A DNA stretch of 64,000 bases from Chitinophaga skermanii (GCF_003259335.1 NZ_QLLL01000004.1:325689-389688), one strand, 5' to 3'; shown: positions 8,200 to 16,998, counted from the stretch's first letter. A program made the numbers and translations. The notes: generated by a model not told the origin, from the letters alone.

Positions 8200-8428
8200 A
8201 ATTGAATACAGCAACGGCGAGGTCACTGTTGTCTGGAAACCTACATTATGCCAGCATACCGGCATATGCGCAAGAGGTTTACCAAGCGTATTTCAACCGA
8301 AAGAACGCCCTTGGATTAAAACGGATGGCGCCACTACGAACGAAATTATTGCGCAAGTGAAGCAATGTCCTTCTGGAGCGTTATCGTACTACATGAATGC
8401 AGATAAGAAGCCAACAACGGGCAGCTAA
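8189..8428 (+). CDS. YjdI-like divergent 4Fe-4S mono-cluster protein
   Basis: A 79-residue protein of the Fer4_19/YjdI family. The pattern LCQHTGICARGLPSVF, then W, then VKQCPSGALSYY is the family signature and supplies three cysteines plus a nearby His for a single Fe-S cluster. The precise electron-transfer partner is unknown. It overlaps the OsmC gene by 11 bases, so the two are probably translationally coupled, and is followed 20 bases later by the pirin gene. Association with a YjdJ-type GNAT gene mirrors the E. coli yjdI-yjdJ pairing. Confidence 0.88.
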   Translation: MEAKIEYSNGEVTVVWKPTLCQHTGICARGLPSVFQPKERPWIKTDGATTNEIIAQVKQCPSGALSYYMNADKKPTTGS

Positions 8429-8448
8429 TTCAAACAAAAACAACAAAT

Positions 8449-9318
8449 ATGGGAGTAAGAAGCATCAAAGCACTGGTACAGGCCGAATTGAAAGATTTAG
8501 ATGGAACACCTGTATGGCAAGGATTTCCAACAGCGAAACAAGATAGAATCGACCCGTTTTTGTTGTTGCATCATTTGTATGTAACCATTGATGAGCATGC
8601 CATTCTGCGCCATGCAGGAGCGCCACCGCACCCGCATAGAGGTTTTTCACCTGTTACCTTTATTTACAAGGGAGGGGTGCATCACCGTGATAGTCGTGGT
8701 AATAATCATGTTGTGTATGAAGGAGGAACCCAATGGCTGCATGCAGGCATGGGTATTATTCATAGTGAACGTCCACCTGCTGATATTCATGAGCGGGGAG
8801 GTAGGCAAGAAATGATACAACTTTGGGTCAATACACCGGCTGCTCATAAAATGGATCAACCTTCCTATCAACCTTTAACAGCCGAAGAAACGCCCGTTGT
8901 TACAAGCCAAGATGGTTTGTTAACGGCGCGCATTGTGAGTGGCGAGTTATGGGGAACGAAGGGGAAGATAAAAACATTTACCCCGATGAATACCTTTATG
9001 GTGGATTGTAAAGCTGGGACAGATACCGTGTTGCCGATTCCTACTTCTCATCATGCATTTGTTTACGTTTTGTCGGGCCTATTAGCTTTGCCGGGTGATG
9101 ATGAAATTGGTGGCTGGTTTACAATTGTATATAACGAAGATGGTGATGGTATTCACATCAAAGCGAAAACAGATGCCCAATTATTTATTGCCAGTGGAGC
9201 ACCTATCAACGAAAAAGTAGTCGCTCATGGCCCTTACGTGATGAACACTGAAACCGCGATCTTAGAAGCGATGCGTGATTATCAAATAGGGAAGATGGGT
9301 ATTTTAATAGAAGATTAA
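8449..9318 (+). CDS. Pirin family bicupin protein
   Basis: Pirins are iron-binding double-cupin proteins, some with quercetin 2,3-dioxygenase activity. The N-terminal cupin shows the metal-binding set HPHRGFSPVTFI, then GGVHHRDS and HSERPP, and the substrate-side motif IQLWVNTP, all typical. The C-terminal cupin begins near residue 185 (NTFMVDCKAGTDTVLPIP) and ends with QLFIASGAPINEKVVAHGPYVMNT, the usual pirin C-terminal motif. Length 289 aa is normal. It ends the redox cluster that starts at 7092; the physiological substrate cannot be read from sequence. Confidence 0.93.
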   Translation: MGVRSIKALVQAELKDLDGTPVWQGFPTAKQDRIDPFLLLHHLYVTIDEHAILRHAGAPPHPHRGFSPVTFIYKGGVHHRDSRGNNHVVYEGGTQWLHAGMGIIHSERPPADIHERGGRQEMIQLWVNTPAAHKMDQPSYQPLTAEETPVVTSQDGLLTARIVSGELWGTKGKIKTFTPMNTFMVDCKAGTDTVLPIPTSHHAFVYVLSGLLALPGDDEIGGWFTIVYNEDGDGIHIKAKTDAQLFIASGAPINEKVVAHGPYVMNTETAILEAMRDYQIGKMGILIED

Positions 9319-9353
9319 TAAGAAGGGACGATTTTATCTCTACATTTGTAGAG

Positions 9354-9731
9354 ATGAAACCCTTCCACCCTATATTACACGAAGTTGAAATACACTCGGC
9401 TAATCCTTCAGCTGCAAAAGATTTCTATGAACAAGTACTGGGATTGAATATACACGTTAACCAAGCACAATTAAAAGTGTTTGATAGCGGAAAGCCAGGG
9501 CTTGATTTAAACATAAGTACACATTACCCGCAGCAATTCTCTCTTTCTTTTTTAGTGAATGATATAGATCAAGTGATGGCGCATTTACGCGAAACGGGGA
9601 CTTTCTTTGAAGGGCCTGTAGACGCTCATTTGGCAATGAAACAAGTTGTGGTTATAGATCCCGATGGAAATAGAATTGCGTTAAATATGCCTACTGAACA
9701 TTCGCCGGAATGGTTGAAACGAATGGTGTAA
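9354..9731 (+). CDS. VOC (glyoxalase/bleomycin resistance/dioxygenase) family protein
   Basis: A single VOC-fold unit pair in 125 residues: HEVEIHSANPSAAKDFYEQVLGL is the first beta-alpha-beta module opening and FSLSFLVNDIDQVMAHLRET with VVVIDPDGNRIALNMP is the second. Metal ligands are plausible at His 8 and Glu 10 but the set is incomplete, so the reaction is unclear; hydrolase, isomerase and antibiotic-binding roles all occur in this family. The start lies 35 bases after the pirin stop. A TACATTTG -7-like box sits at 9341-9348 inside a small hairpin right before the ATG. Confidence 0.85.
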   Translation: MKPFHPILHEVEIHSANPSAAKDFYEQVLGLNIHVNQAQLKVFDSGKPGLDLNISTHYPQQFSLSFLVNDIDQVMAHLRETGTFFEGPVDAHLAMKQVVVIDPDGNRIALNMPTEHSPEWLKRMV

Positions 9732-9923
9732 GAGCAGTGCTTTTTTTGCACTTAAATGGATGAATGAAAATGAATGAGGAATGTAATTATTTAAGGAAGC
9801 CTTGGATAGATGAACCTTAAATTGTGAGTGTCTCAACACTTCCCGAGATGGTAAGTATGTTTTTAATTATGTTGCGTATAATAACCATGAAAAGGATACT
9901 TGGTATTTAACTTATTATATAAA
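9732..9923 (+). other. Gap with possible relic of a coding sequence
   Basis: No intact gene. From about 9811 one frame gives a protein-like run containing SRDGKYVFNYVAYNNHEK and ending DTWYLTYYIKK, without a start codon and bounded by stops. It could be the decayed end of a lost gene or chance. Confidence 0.25.
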
Positions 9924-9956
9924 AAAGGTCGTCTGAATAAGGCGACCTTTTTTTAT
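9923..9956. terminator. Bidirectional intrinsic terminator
   Basis: AAAGGTCG and CGACCTTT pair (9-bp including flanks) around an 11-base loop with A-run before and T-run after. It serves the convergent VOC and oxidoreductase genes. Confidence 0.8.
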
Positions 9957-9978
9957 ATAACAATTATTGACAAGTCAA

Positions 9979-10977
9979 TTAAGCTTTTACGAGCATTTTA
10001 CCTTGGTTCTGTCCAGAGAAAAGGCCGAGGAAAGCTTCCGGTAATTGATCGAAACCATCGACGATTGTTTCGGTGTATTGTAGTTTACCTTCTTTTACCC
10101 AAGAACCCAAAGCTTGCATCGCTTCTCCAAAACGAGGGGCGTAATCGCCGATGATAAAACCTTTGATAAGTGCTTTTCTTGTGAGGATAGTGGGTAGAAT
10201 ACGTGGGCCGGTTTCTACCTTTGTATTGTTATATAGGGCAATTTGACCACAAAGAGCAATACGAGCGAAGAAATTCAAATTCGCTACCACGGCATCTGTA
10301 ATATCACCACCAACGTTATCGAAATAAACATCTACACCATCTGGAGCAGCCGCTGCAATGGCAGCTTTCATATCTTCAGTGGTTTTATAGTTAATAACTT
10401 CATCGTAGCCATATTTCTCTTTCAATAGCGCCACTTTATCGTCCGAACCCGCTATGCCAATAACCCTAGCACCTTTAATTTTCGCGATTTGGCCAACAAC
10501 AATACCTACGGCACCGGCAGCACCAGAAACCACTACAGTTTCACCAGGTTTGGGGTTGCCAATATCTACTAAACCGAAATATGCGGTAAGCCCGGGCATA
10601 CCCAAAACTCCGAGGTAATAACTTGGTGGAATACCATTTACATCTACTTTACGCACTTCTGTGGCGCTGATAGCGATTTTGGTTTTCCATGGAAGGTAAC
10701 CTACTACGGTATCGCCCGCTGTTAAATCCGCGGCTTTGCTTTCCAATACTTTCGCTACAATGCCACCAACAATAGGAGCATCGAGTGGGTAAGGAGGAGC
10801 GTATGATTTCGCGTCGTTCATACGGCCGCGCATATATGGATCCACGGAAATGTAAAGTGGATCGAGTAACACTTCGCCATCTTGTAATGCAGGCGTTTCT
10901 ATATCTTCAAATCTAAATGTAGCTGCTGTTGGTAAGCCTTTCGGACGTTCTGCTAAAACTATTTGTTTTGCTTTCAT
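9979..10977 (-). CDS. NADP-dependent oxidoreductase, zinc-independent MDR (CurA/leukotriene B4 dehydrogenase-like)
   Basis: Medium-chain dehydrogenase/reductase lacking zinc ligands. The start motif KQIVLAERPKGLPTAATFRF is typical of the YncB/CurA/PTGR group, which reduces alpha,beta-unsaturated carbonyls using NADPH. The Rossmann glycine motif VVSGAAGAVGIVVGQIAK and GARVIGIAGSDDK are present, with YFDNVGGD and the C-terminal KGFIIGDYAPRF and QNQGKMLVKA signatures. The frame is open to 11022, but the ATG at 10977 gives the family N-terminus at 332 aa and is preferred. It follows ohr by 93 bases on the same strand, suggesting a role in detoxifying lipid-peroxidation products. Confidence 0.9.
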   Translation of the reverse strand: MKAKQIVLAERPKGLPTAATFRFEDIETPALQDGEVLLDPLYISVDPYMRGRMNDAKSYAPPYPLDAPIVGGIVAKVLESKAADLTAGDTVVGYLPWKTKIAISATEVRKVDVNGIPPSYYLGVLGMPGLTAYFGLVDIGNPKPGETVVVSGAAGAVGIVVGQIAKIKGARVIGIAGSDDKVALLKEKYGYDEVINYKTTEDMKAAIAAAAPDGVDVYFDNVGGDITDAVVANLNFFARIALCGQIALYNNTKVETGPRILPTILTRKALIKGFIIGDYAPRFGEAMQALGSWVKEGKLQYTETIVDGFDQLPEAFLGLFSGQNQGKMLVKA

Positions 10978-11070
10978 GATTTCTAAATTTAATAAACAGG
11001 CAGGGGGACAATAGAGGAACAATGTAATAACATGTACCGGTTAACAAAGTTGGCGTTGGTTATGAAATAA

Positions 11071-11496
11071 TTATGCAATACTAGCGCTTAATTTCACGTC
11101 GATATTATTGCGGGTAGCATTAGAATAAGGGCAAACTTGGTGAGCTTTTTTCACCAAATCATCGGCTTGTTCTTGTGTTACACCTGGAATGGTTACGTTT
11201 AATTTTACAGCTAATCCAAAACCGCCGGCTTCTGTTTTGCCGATGCTTACTTCGGCTTCTACGGTGGTGGTGCCGGTTTGTAGTTTTTCGGTACGAATCA
11301 CGAGATTTAAAGCAGAATCGAAACATGCTGAATAGCCTGCGGCAAATAGCTGCTCGGGGTTTGTGTAAGCGCCGCCGGAGCCGCCAAGTTCTTTTGGCAT
11401 TTTTACGTCAAGATTCAATACGCCGTCGCTAGAAGTGACATGCCCGTTTCTTCCGCCCGTTGCTGTTGCATGGGCTGTGTATAATGGTGTGATCAT
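11071..11496 (-). CDS. ohr: Organic hydroperoxide resistance protein
   Basis: Ohr is a dimeric thiol peroxidase that reduces organic hydroperoxides with lipoylated proteins as electron donor. The sequence has TATGGRNGHVTSSDGVLNLDV near the start, the peroxidatic Cys in FAAGYSACFDSAL and the resolving Cys in AHQVCPYSNATRNNIDV at the end; 141 aa matches the family. It lies 10 bases downstream of ohrR on the same strand and is therefore under the ohrR promoter at 11961-11992. Assignment to Ohr rather than OsmC is supported by the VCPYSNATR ending. Confidence 0.95.
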   Translation of the reverse strand: MITPLYTAHATATGGRNGHVTSSDGVLNLDVKMPKELGGSGGAYTNPEQLFAAGYSACFDSALNLVIRTEKLQTGTTTVEAEVSIGKTEAGGFGLAVKLNVTIPGVTQEQADDLVKKAHQVCPYSNATRNNIDVKLSASIA

Positions 11497-11506
11497 GCTA
11501 TATGAT

Positions 11507-11941
11507 TTATTTGTTTGGAGGAATAATTTTATGGATTATTTGGTAGAGATGGGAACGCAATGAGCTAATATCTTCATTAGAAAGATCCAAGCTGCACTGC
11601 ATTGCCAGCGGAATGGATGCTGCCTCGCTTTTCAATGCTTCTCCTCCTGGTAGTAAAGAAATGATAACAATTCTTTCGTCTGATTCGTTTCGTTTGCGGC
11701 TGATAAATTTTTTCGCTTCGAGACGTTTCAGTAGGGGAGAAAGCGTACCGCTGTCGAGGTACAAACGTTCACCGAGTTCTTTTACGGATAAAGAAGGTTC
11801 TTGCCAAAGTACTAGCATCACAAGATATTGTGGGTATGTGAGGTCGAGCTTTTCCAGGAGGGGGGTATAATATGTAATAACCTTCCTAGATAATGCATAA
11901 AGCGGGAAGCAAAGCTGTTCTTCTAGTTTAAGTTGACTCAT
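11507..11941 (-). CDS. ohrR: MarR-family organic peroxide sensor
   Basis: OhrR represses ohr until its N-terminal Cys is oxidised by organic peroxide. The hallmark LEEQLCFPLYALSRKV is present with the sensing Cys at residue 11. The winged helix covers about residues 50-100 (PSLSVKELGERLYLDSGTLSPLLKRLE, then RKRNESDERIVIISLL, the wing). The architecture with one N-terminal Cys and no other Cys suggests the 1-Cys type, as in Bacillus subtilis. The gene is first in the ohrR-ohr unit, and a palindrome sits within its promoter. Confidence 0.94.
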   Translation of the reverse strand: MSQLKLEEQLCFPLYALSRKVITYYTPLLEKLDLTYPQYLVMLVLWQEPSLSVKELGERLYLDSGTLSPLLKRLEAKKFISRKRNESDERIVIISLLPGGEALKSEAASIPLAMQCSLDLSNEDISSLRSHLYQIIHKIIPPNK

Positions 11942-11960
11942 TGTGATTAATTTGATAACA

Positions 11961-11992
11961 CAAAATTAGATTGCGCACAATTGAAATCCAAA
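11961..11992 (-). promoter_or_regulatory. ohrR promoter with embedded operator
   Basis: On the minus strand TTTG, exactly 20 bases, then TAATTTTG: a canonical Bacteroidota -33/-7 pair. Inside the spacer lies ATTGTGCGCAAT (11970-11981), an inverted repeat of ATTG arms resembling known OhrR boxes. Transcription would begin about 13 bases before the ohrR start codon. The remainder of the 11993-12320 gap is AT-rich and shows no further feature I can support. Confidence 0.7.
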
Positions 11993-12320
11993 TTTATTTT
12001 TAATCTTATGATACTTCGATCTTGAAATACTTACTCAGTGGGGAATTTGGAGGGAAAATTATTTAAAGCTTTATACAGGATAGCATTTTAAGGATTTTAG
12101 GCTTTGAAAGTCAGTATAGTAGATAATTTGATAGGTTGTATTGAAATTAATGCTATTCCTGTCTTCATTTCAAGCTATCCTTTCTTCTCAATCCAATACA
12201 GGCCAACATCTAAGAAAATACCAAAAGAAGCTAAACACTGAACAATAATAGTATATATAACTTCAGCGTGATTCATTAAATTCGTATTATAATCGTCAAC
12301 CTATCTAAATCGGAGCATGT

Positions 12321-12839
12321 ATGAATATGAGTAGGCTGTTGCCTTGCATATGTTTGTTGGCCATCGTGGGCACGCAATGTAAAACCCAACAAAGTAAAGG
12401 GTTGCGTAAGCCTACGGAGAAACTTGCGCTCAATAAAAACGGGGAAGCCATCAATAAGATTGTATTCCTTACGTACCGGGTTACGTACGATAGCACCCGG
12501 CAACAATACGATTTCAAGTTGACAAACAAGTTCTTTGCTGATGGTGAACTGAATCCTAACATGTTAGCACAAGTACCATCTATTGAACCTAATTACTTGT
12601 ATTGCGAGGTAACCGGTAAATACGGTACGCAATACAATAAAGTAGAAAACCCGTTGCAAATTGTACGCGAATATCCCGCCGATGATGAAAGCGGGGCCCT
12701 CGCCAAAATCACGATCCACCAAAAAGAAGGAGAGTTCACAGCTAGGTTTCAATACAATAGCGATGTTAAATATTTAATGATCAAAATTCCCAACCTTCAA
12801 TCACAACAATTAAAAACCATTTATTATGCACAACTCTAA
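12321..12839 (+). CDS. Hypothetical lipoprotein, 172 aa
   Basis: No family recognised. A lipoprotein signal peptide (LLPCICLLAIVGTQC, Cys at about residue 20) is followed by a basic linker and a beta-rich domain from about residue 45 (INKIVFLTYRVTYDST to the end). The last residues, YLMIKIPNLQSQQLKTIYYAQL, look like closing strands. The stop overlaps the start of the M64 peptidase gene by 14 bases, so the two are translated as a unit; it may assist or anchor the peptidase, but that is inference. Confidence 0.65.
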   Translation: MNMSRLLPCICLLAIVGTQCKTQQSKGLRKPTEKLALNKNGEAINKIVFLTYRVTYDSTRQQYDFKLTNKFFADGELNPNMLAQVPSIEPNYLYCEVTGKYGTQYNKVENPLQIVREYPADDESGALAKITIHQKEGEFTARFQYNSDVKYLMIKIPNLQSQQLKTIYYAQL

Positions 12840-14511
12840 ATCGTTCTTGAATGGTTTGTTGCGCGTTTTTGTTCCCGTGTGTTTGCTAATGTGTGTAGAG
12901 GCGCAAGCACAAACATTTCCGATCGACTCGTTACAATATAATGGTCCTCGTAACAAACGGATTAACCTTGTATTCGTAAGCGATGGATACACGTCGGCAG
13001 AATTGACCAATTTTGTAACCAATGCTACTACTGTCAACACTGCTTTGATGAACACCGTCCCGTTCTCGAACTACAAAACATTTTTTAATACCTACGTCGT
13101 AAAAGTACCTTCTACCAATTCTGGCACGAAACATCCCGGTACGGCATCCGACGAATCTTCTTCTGGTGGTCAACCCGTAGCGAATCCCACTACTTATTTC
13201 TCCAGTACGTTCGATTATGGTGGTATCCATAGGCTTGTATACCAAAGTAGTTTAACACCTATTACCAACGTATTAAGTGCCAATTTACCTCAATATAATC
13301 AAGGCTTTGTACTCGCCAATTCTACTTACTACGGTGGTGCAGGAGGTACGTATGCTACTGCTACAACGCATGCATCATCTGCTGAAATTGCGATTCACGA
13401 AATTGGTCACTCTTTCGGTGCATTAGCCGACGAATATTGGGCAGGGGCAGGTTATGCTGCTGAAAAAGCAAATATGACCCAAACAAGCAGTCCAACCACG
13501 GTGAAGTGGAAAAACTGGATTGGCATAAACGGCACGGGTGTTTATGCTTATGGAACATCAGGCGCGCAAGCAACTTGGTATAGGCCACACCAATCGTGCA
13601 AGATGCAGTATTTGGGGTATGCTTTCTGCTCGGTTTGTACAGAAGCTTTCGTGAGTAAATTCCACTCGCTTGTGAATATGATTGATAGCTATTTGCCAAC
13701 CAGTACATCCTTTACATTGGTAGGTACAGGCGCCACATCATTTAGCGTAACGCATTTACAAACCTCGAATAATACAATTAAAGTGAAGTGGTATTTAAAC
13801 AATAGTACCACGCCTTTTGCAACGGGTGCTAGTGTTAGTATTCCTTACGCTACATTTGTAAACGGTACCAATACAGTGAAAGCGAGCGTGATTGATAGCA
13901 CAGGTTTGTCTAAATCCTATTTGCCGGCGGTGGGCTATGTGAAGAATGTAACATGGACGGTTACTAAATCCACCGGGATGCTAGCTGTAGCGGATCTTGC
14001 AGGTGAAATTAAAAACAATGTGGGGTATATTTCCTGGGCAGTGCCAGAGGTTAATGGAGATGAGCAATTCTTTATAGCGCGTAGCATAGACGGTATTAAT
14101 TTTAAAACGGTGAATACGTTACAAAGTCAGCCCGGGTTAAATCGATATACATTTATTGATAGCGATATTCAACTGCCTGTTTCATATTACAAAGTATCTG
14201 TAAAACGTGGTAGTAACATTGTTAGCAGCGATGCCATTCGTTTACAAAAAGCTTTATCGAGCTTATCTTACAAGGTGTATCAAGATGCATTAGCTCGCCG
14301 TTATAATATTAATTACGCCAGTGAAACAAACTTGAATGTATATATTACCATAACGAATGCTAATGGTCAGCAAGTGTTGAAACGCGATTTGGGTAAAACA
14401 TCCCAATCCTCCACCTATACATTCGATTTGGCGAATCAACCACCCGGTGTGTATTACATGACATTATTCATCGGCAACGAATCCGAAACAACAAAGTTGA
14501 TGGCATTATAA
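12826..14511 (+). CDS. Secreted M64-family (IgA peptidase-like) metallopeptidase with T9SS-type C-terminus
   Basis: Signal peptide at residues 1-29 ending in EAQAQ. Residues about 30-290 are the Peptidase_M64 domain: it opens with NLVFVSDGYTSAEL and carries the zinc motif HEIGHSFGALADEYW (HExxHxxG, with a downstream Asp/Glu) and SCKMQYLGYAFCSVC, where Met is probably the Met-turn. After a PKD/Ig-like linker the last about 85 residues have the beta pattern of the Por secretion tail (LNVYITITNANGQQVLKRDL, then LANQPPGVYYMTLFIGNE), the signal for type IX secretion. Natural substrate unknown; the IgA label comes from a family founder. Confidence 0.9.
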   Translation: MHNSKSFLNGLLRVFVPVCLLMCVEAQAQTFPIDSLQYNGPRNKRINLVFVSDGYTSAELTNFVTNATTVNTALMNTVPFSNYKTFFNTYVVKVPSTNSGTKHPGTASDESSSGGQPVANPTTYFSSTFDYGGIHRLVYQSSLTPITNVLSANLPQYNQGFVLANSTYYGGAGGTYATATTHASSAEIAIHEIGHSFGALADEYWAGAGYAAEKANMTQTSSPTTVKWKNWIGINGTGVYAYGTSGAQATWYRPHQSCKMQYLGYAFCSVCTEAFVSKFHSLVNMIDSYLPTSTSFTLVGTGATSFSVTHLQTSNNTIKVKWYLNNSTTPFATGASVSIPYATFVNGTNTVKASVIDSTGLSKSYLPAVGYVKNVTWTVTKSTGMLAVADLAGEIKNNVGYISWAVPEVNGDEQFFIARSIDGINFKTVNTLQSQPGLNRYTFIDSDIQLPVSYYKVSVKRGSNIVSSDAIRLQKALSSLSYKVYQDALARRYNINYASETNLNVYITITNANGQQVLKRDLGKTSQSSTYTFDLANQPPGVYYMTLFIGNESETTKLMAL

Positions 14512-14638
14512 AACAAACATTAATTATTCTTTCATAAACCATTATTGTTTGGTTGATGTTTAATTCCGCAATCCTGCCTAAGTTTGACGCAGAAAGATTG
14601 ACAAGCGAATTTTTCATACACCAAAACGCCCACTATGC

Positions 14639-14673
14639 AACTCCCGCGCTCGTAAGAGCCGGGAGTTTTGTTT
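14639..14673 (+). terminator. Intrinsic terminator
   Basis: AACTCCCG and CGGGAGTT enclose a second perfect stem GCTC-GTAA-GAGC with a tetraloop, followed by TTGTTTT. It separates the M64 gene from the proline dehydrogenase promoter. The rest of 14512-14815 holds only that promoter. Confidence 0.8.
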
Positions 14674-14765
14674 TATATAATGTTCCTTGTAAATACTGGC
14701 TGACGTTGGGTTTGATAGGAATGATGTGCAGAAATTGTCCATGTGTTAACCGTTATTGTTGTTCA

Positions 14766-14813
14766 TTTGGCGTATTGAAAAGTGAATATCATTTTTGTGC
14801 GCATAAACGCACA
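14766..14813 (+). promoter_or_regulatory. Proline dehydrogenase promoter and start-site palindrome
   Basis: TTTG, 20 bases, CATTTTTG forms a Bacteroidota promoter (14766-14797). Directly on top of the expected start of transcription is TGTGCG-CATAAA-CGCACA (14796-14813), a 6-bp inverted repeat ending two bases before the start codon. It could be an operator or a leader hairpin that blocks initiation. Confidence 0.5.
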
Positions 14814-14815
14814 CT

Positions 14816-16045
14816 ATGCCAACGCAACCAAAGGTATTGTTTTCAAACACGGAAGACGCATTTGCTTATAAACACGATAAAGCCTTACAGAAAGCCAATT
14901 TTTTATTTAGTATGATGGGCAAACCATGGCTTGTTAACCTAGGTACACGCCTTACACCTTGGGCATTGAAATGGCATTTACCGGTGAAGTCGATCATTAA
15001 GCAAACGATTTTCGAACAGTTTGTAGGGGGTGAAACGTTAAGTGAAGTAGGGAAAGTGGTGAATACGTTGGATCAATACAATGTGCAAGTTATTCTTGAT
15101 TACGGGGCAGAAGGAAAGGAGAGTGATGAAGACTTTGAACGGACTACGAACGAGTTTTTGCGCATATTGGATTACGGCGCATCGAAAAGGAATATACCCT
15201 TTATTGGGATTAAAATTACTGGTTTCGCACGCTTTGCGTTATTAGAAAAGTTGAACGATCACGTTCAATTTTACCCCACAACGCAAATAGATACAAACAT
15301 ATTAAACACCGAAGAAAAGCAAGAATGGGAGCGCGTAATCGCACGTATGCATAAAATATGTGCGCATGCTCATACCAAAGGAGTGGGCGTGCTAGTAGAT
15401 GCTGAAGAGTCTTGGATTCAGAACCCAATCGATGCCCTCACCCTTATGATGATGGCGCAATTCAATACACAAACATCCATTGTGTACAATACCTACCAAA
15501 TGTACCGCCACGATAGGCTCGCATTTTTCCAACAAAATTTCCAATACGCACAACAGCATAATTTTATCCTCGCCGGTAAAATCGTTCGCGGGGCCTATAT
15601 GGAAAAGGAACGTGCCCGTGCAATTACTTTCAATTACCCATCACCCATTCAACCCAATAAAGCGGCGAGTGACAAAGATTTCGACGCTGCTATTGCGTTC
15701 GGACTGCAACATATAGAACAAATTGCTTTAATTATTGCCTCGCACAATGAACAAAGTGCCCTGCAAGCGGTAGAAATGGTACAAAACAGTCCTGTTGAAC
15801 TCCAACATAAACACGTACATTTTAGCCAATTGTATGGTATGAGCGATCATATGACCTTCAATTTGGCCAAAGCAGGCTGCAATGCCAGCAAATATTTGCC
15901 TTATGGTCCTTTGCAAGATGTAGTGCCTTATTTGATGCGCCGTGCCCGGGAAAACAGCGCTGTTGCTGGCGAAACTTCGCGCGAATTGGGTTTAATCAAG
16001 AAAGAATTACAAAGAAGAAAAGCAGCCGCTAGCCACAGCAACTAA
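14816..16045 (+). CDS. Proline dehydrogenase (FAD-dependent)
   Basis: Oxidises L-proline to pyrroline-5-carboxylate and passes electrons to quinones at the membrane. The TIM-barrel PRODH domain covers nearly all 409 residues: VQVILDYGAEGKESDEDFER, GIKITGFARFALLEKL, GVGVLVDAEESWIQNPIDAL, FILAGKIVRGAYMEKERARA (the FAD/substrate motif), and the closing YLPYGPLQDVVPYLMRRARENS, whose RRxxE motif binds the proline carboxylate. It is a monofunctional enzyme, not the bifunctional PutA; the P5C dehydrogenase gene is not in the window. An AraC regulator gene begins 74 bases downstream. Confidence 0.94.
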   Translation: MPTQPKVLFSNTEDAFAYKHDKALQKANFLFSMMGKPWLVNLGTRLTPWALKWHLPVKSIIKQTIFEQFVGGETLSEVGKVVNTLDQYNVQVILDYGAEGKESDEDFERTTNEFLRILDYGASKRNIPFIGIKITGFARFALLEKLNDHVQFYPTTQIDTNILNTEEKQEWERVIARMHKICAHAHTKGVGVLVDAEESWIQNPIDALTLMMMAQFNTQTSIVYNTYQMYRHDRLAFFQQNFQYAQQHNFILAGKIVRGAYMEKERARAITFNYPSPIQPNKAASDKDFDAAIAFGLQHIEQIALIIASHNEQSALQAVEMVQNSPVELQHKHVHFSQLYGMSDHMTFNLAKAGCNASKYLPYGPLQDVVPYLMRRARENSAVAGETSRELGLIKKELQRRKAAASHSN

Positions 16046-16119
16046 CATTTTTTAGCTAAAACTTAACAAAAATTGTCCCTCATTTGGAAAATTTGAGTTT
16101 TATTGATTAATATTAGTTA

Positions 16120-16998
16120 GTGAAAGTCATTCAATTTACTGTGCCAATGTCTACGGATGATTCCGTAGTTGTAGAAGAAGATCGCCTGCCGAACTTCTAT
16201 AATTACCTGCATCGCCATAAGGAAATGCAAGTTACCTTAATAATCAAAGGTAGCGGTACCCTTATTGCCGGCAATTACACGCAGCCATTTGAGCCTGGTA
16301 ATATTTATATAATGGGGGCTAACCAACCACATATTTTTAAATCGGACCCCAGTCATTTTGCCAACAACAAGAAAGACAATGCCCATGCTGTTCACATATT
16401 CTTCGACCACGATAGGATCTTAAAGAACCTATTGCATTTGCAAGAAATGGAGCATATCAAGAAGTTCTTAGACCGAACTCATAGCGGTTTACAGGTGATA
16501 GATACAAAGTTGCAAGCACAATTGGCTCCTTTAGTTATGAAGGTAAGTGCCGGTTCCGGCTTCGAGCGTCTTATCAACTTCTTCCAGCTCTTGCAATACT
16601 TCTCCAAAGACGTGAAAGAGTGGAAGAGCCTTTCTACAGGTTTCTCGAAATATTCCTTTACCGATTCCGAAGGAATTCGCATGAACGACATCTATCAGTA
16701 CACGATGGATCATTATAACGAGAATATTACCCTCAAACAAATTGCCGCCGTTGCCCATATAACGCCGCATGCCTTTTGTAAATACTTCAAGAAGCATACG
16801 CGCAAAACCTATATGGCTTTCCTCAACGAAATCCGCATCAACGAGGCTTGTAAGAAAATCATCAACGGTGAATTCACAAGTATCGCCGGCATTGCTTACG
16901 CCATGGGTTTCAACAGCGCTATTAACTTCAACCGTGTCTTCAAAAAAACAACCGGTCTCTCTCCCAGCGAATACATACGCTCTTTTAAAACGAAATAA
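16120..16998 (+). CDS. AraC-family transcriptional regulator
   Basis: An N-terminal cupin-like sensor domain (residues about 20-100, with LHRHKEMQVTLIIKGSGTLI and FEPGNIYIMGANQPHIF) is joined to a C-terminal AraC double helix-turn-helix (about 190-290: ITLKQIAAVAHITPHAFCKYFKK, then FTSIAGIAYAMGFNSAINFNRVFKK and GLSPSEYI). I start it at the GTG at 16120 because MKVIQFTVP is the usual opening of this family in Bacteroidota; an ATG nine codons later would cut it. It follows proline dehydrogenase closely and may respond to proline metabolism, but regulators of this type more often sense sugars or polyphenols. Confidence 0.9.
   Translation: MKVIQFTVPMSTDDSVVVEEDRLPNFYNYLHRHKEMQVTLIIKGSGTLIAGNYTQPFEPGNIYIMGANQPHIFKSDPSHFANNKKDNAHAVHIFFDHDRILKNLLHLQEMEHIKKFLDRTHSGLQVIDTKLQAQLAPLVMKVSAGSGFERLINFFQLLQYFSKDVKEWKSLSTGFSKYSFTDSEGIRMNDIYQYTMDHYNENITLKQIAAVAHITPHAFCKYFKKHTRKTYMAFLNEIRINEACKKIINGEFTSIAGIAYAMGFNSAINFNRVFKKTTGLSPSEYIRSFKTK

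Noticed and set aside
14553-14915. 120-aa open frame before the proline dehydrogenase gene
   Set aside because: It crosses a strong terminator and the proline dehydrogenase promoter, overlaps the real start codon and has a Cys-rich, non-protein-like composition.
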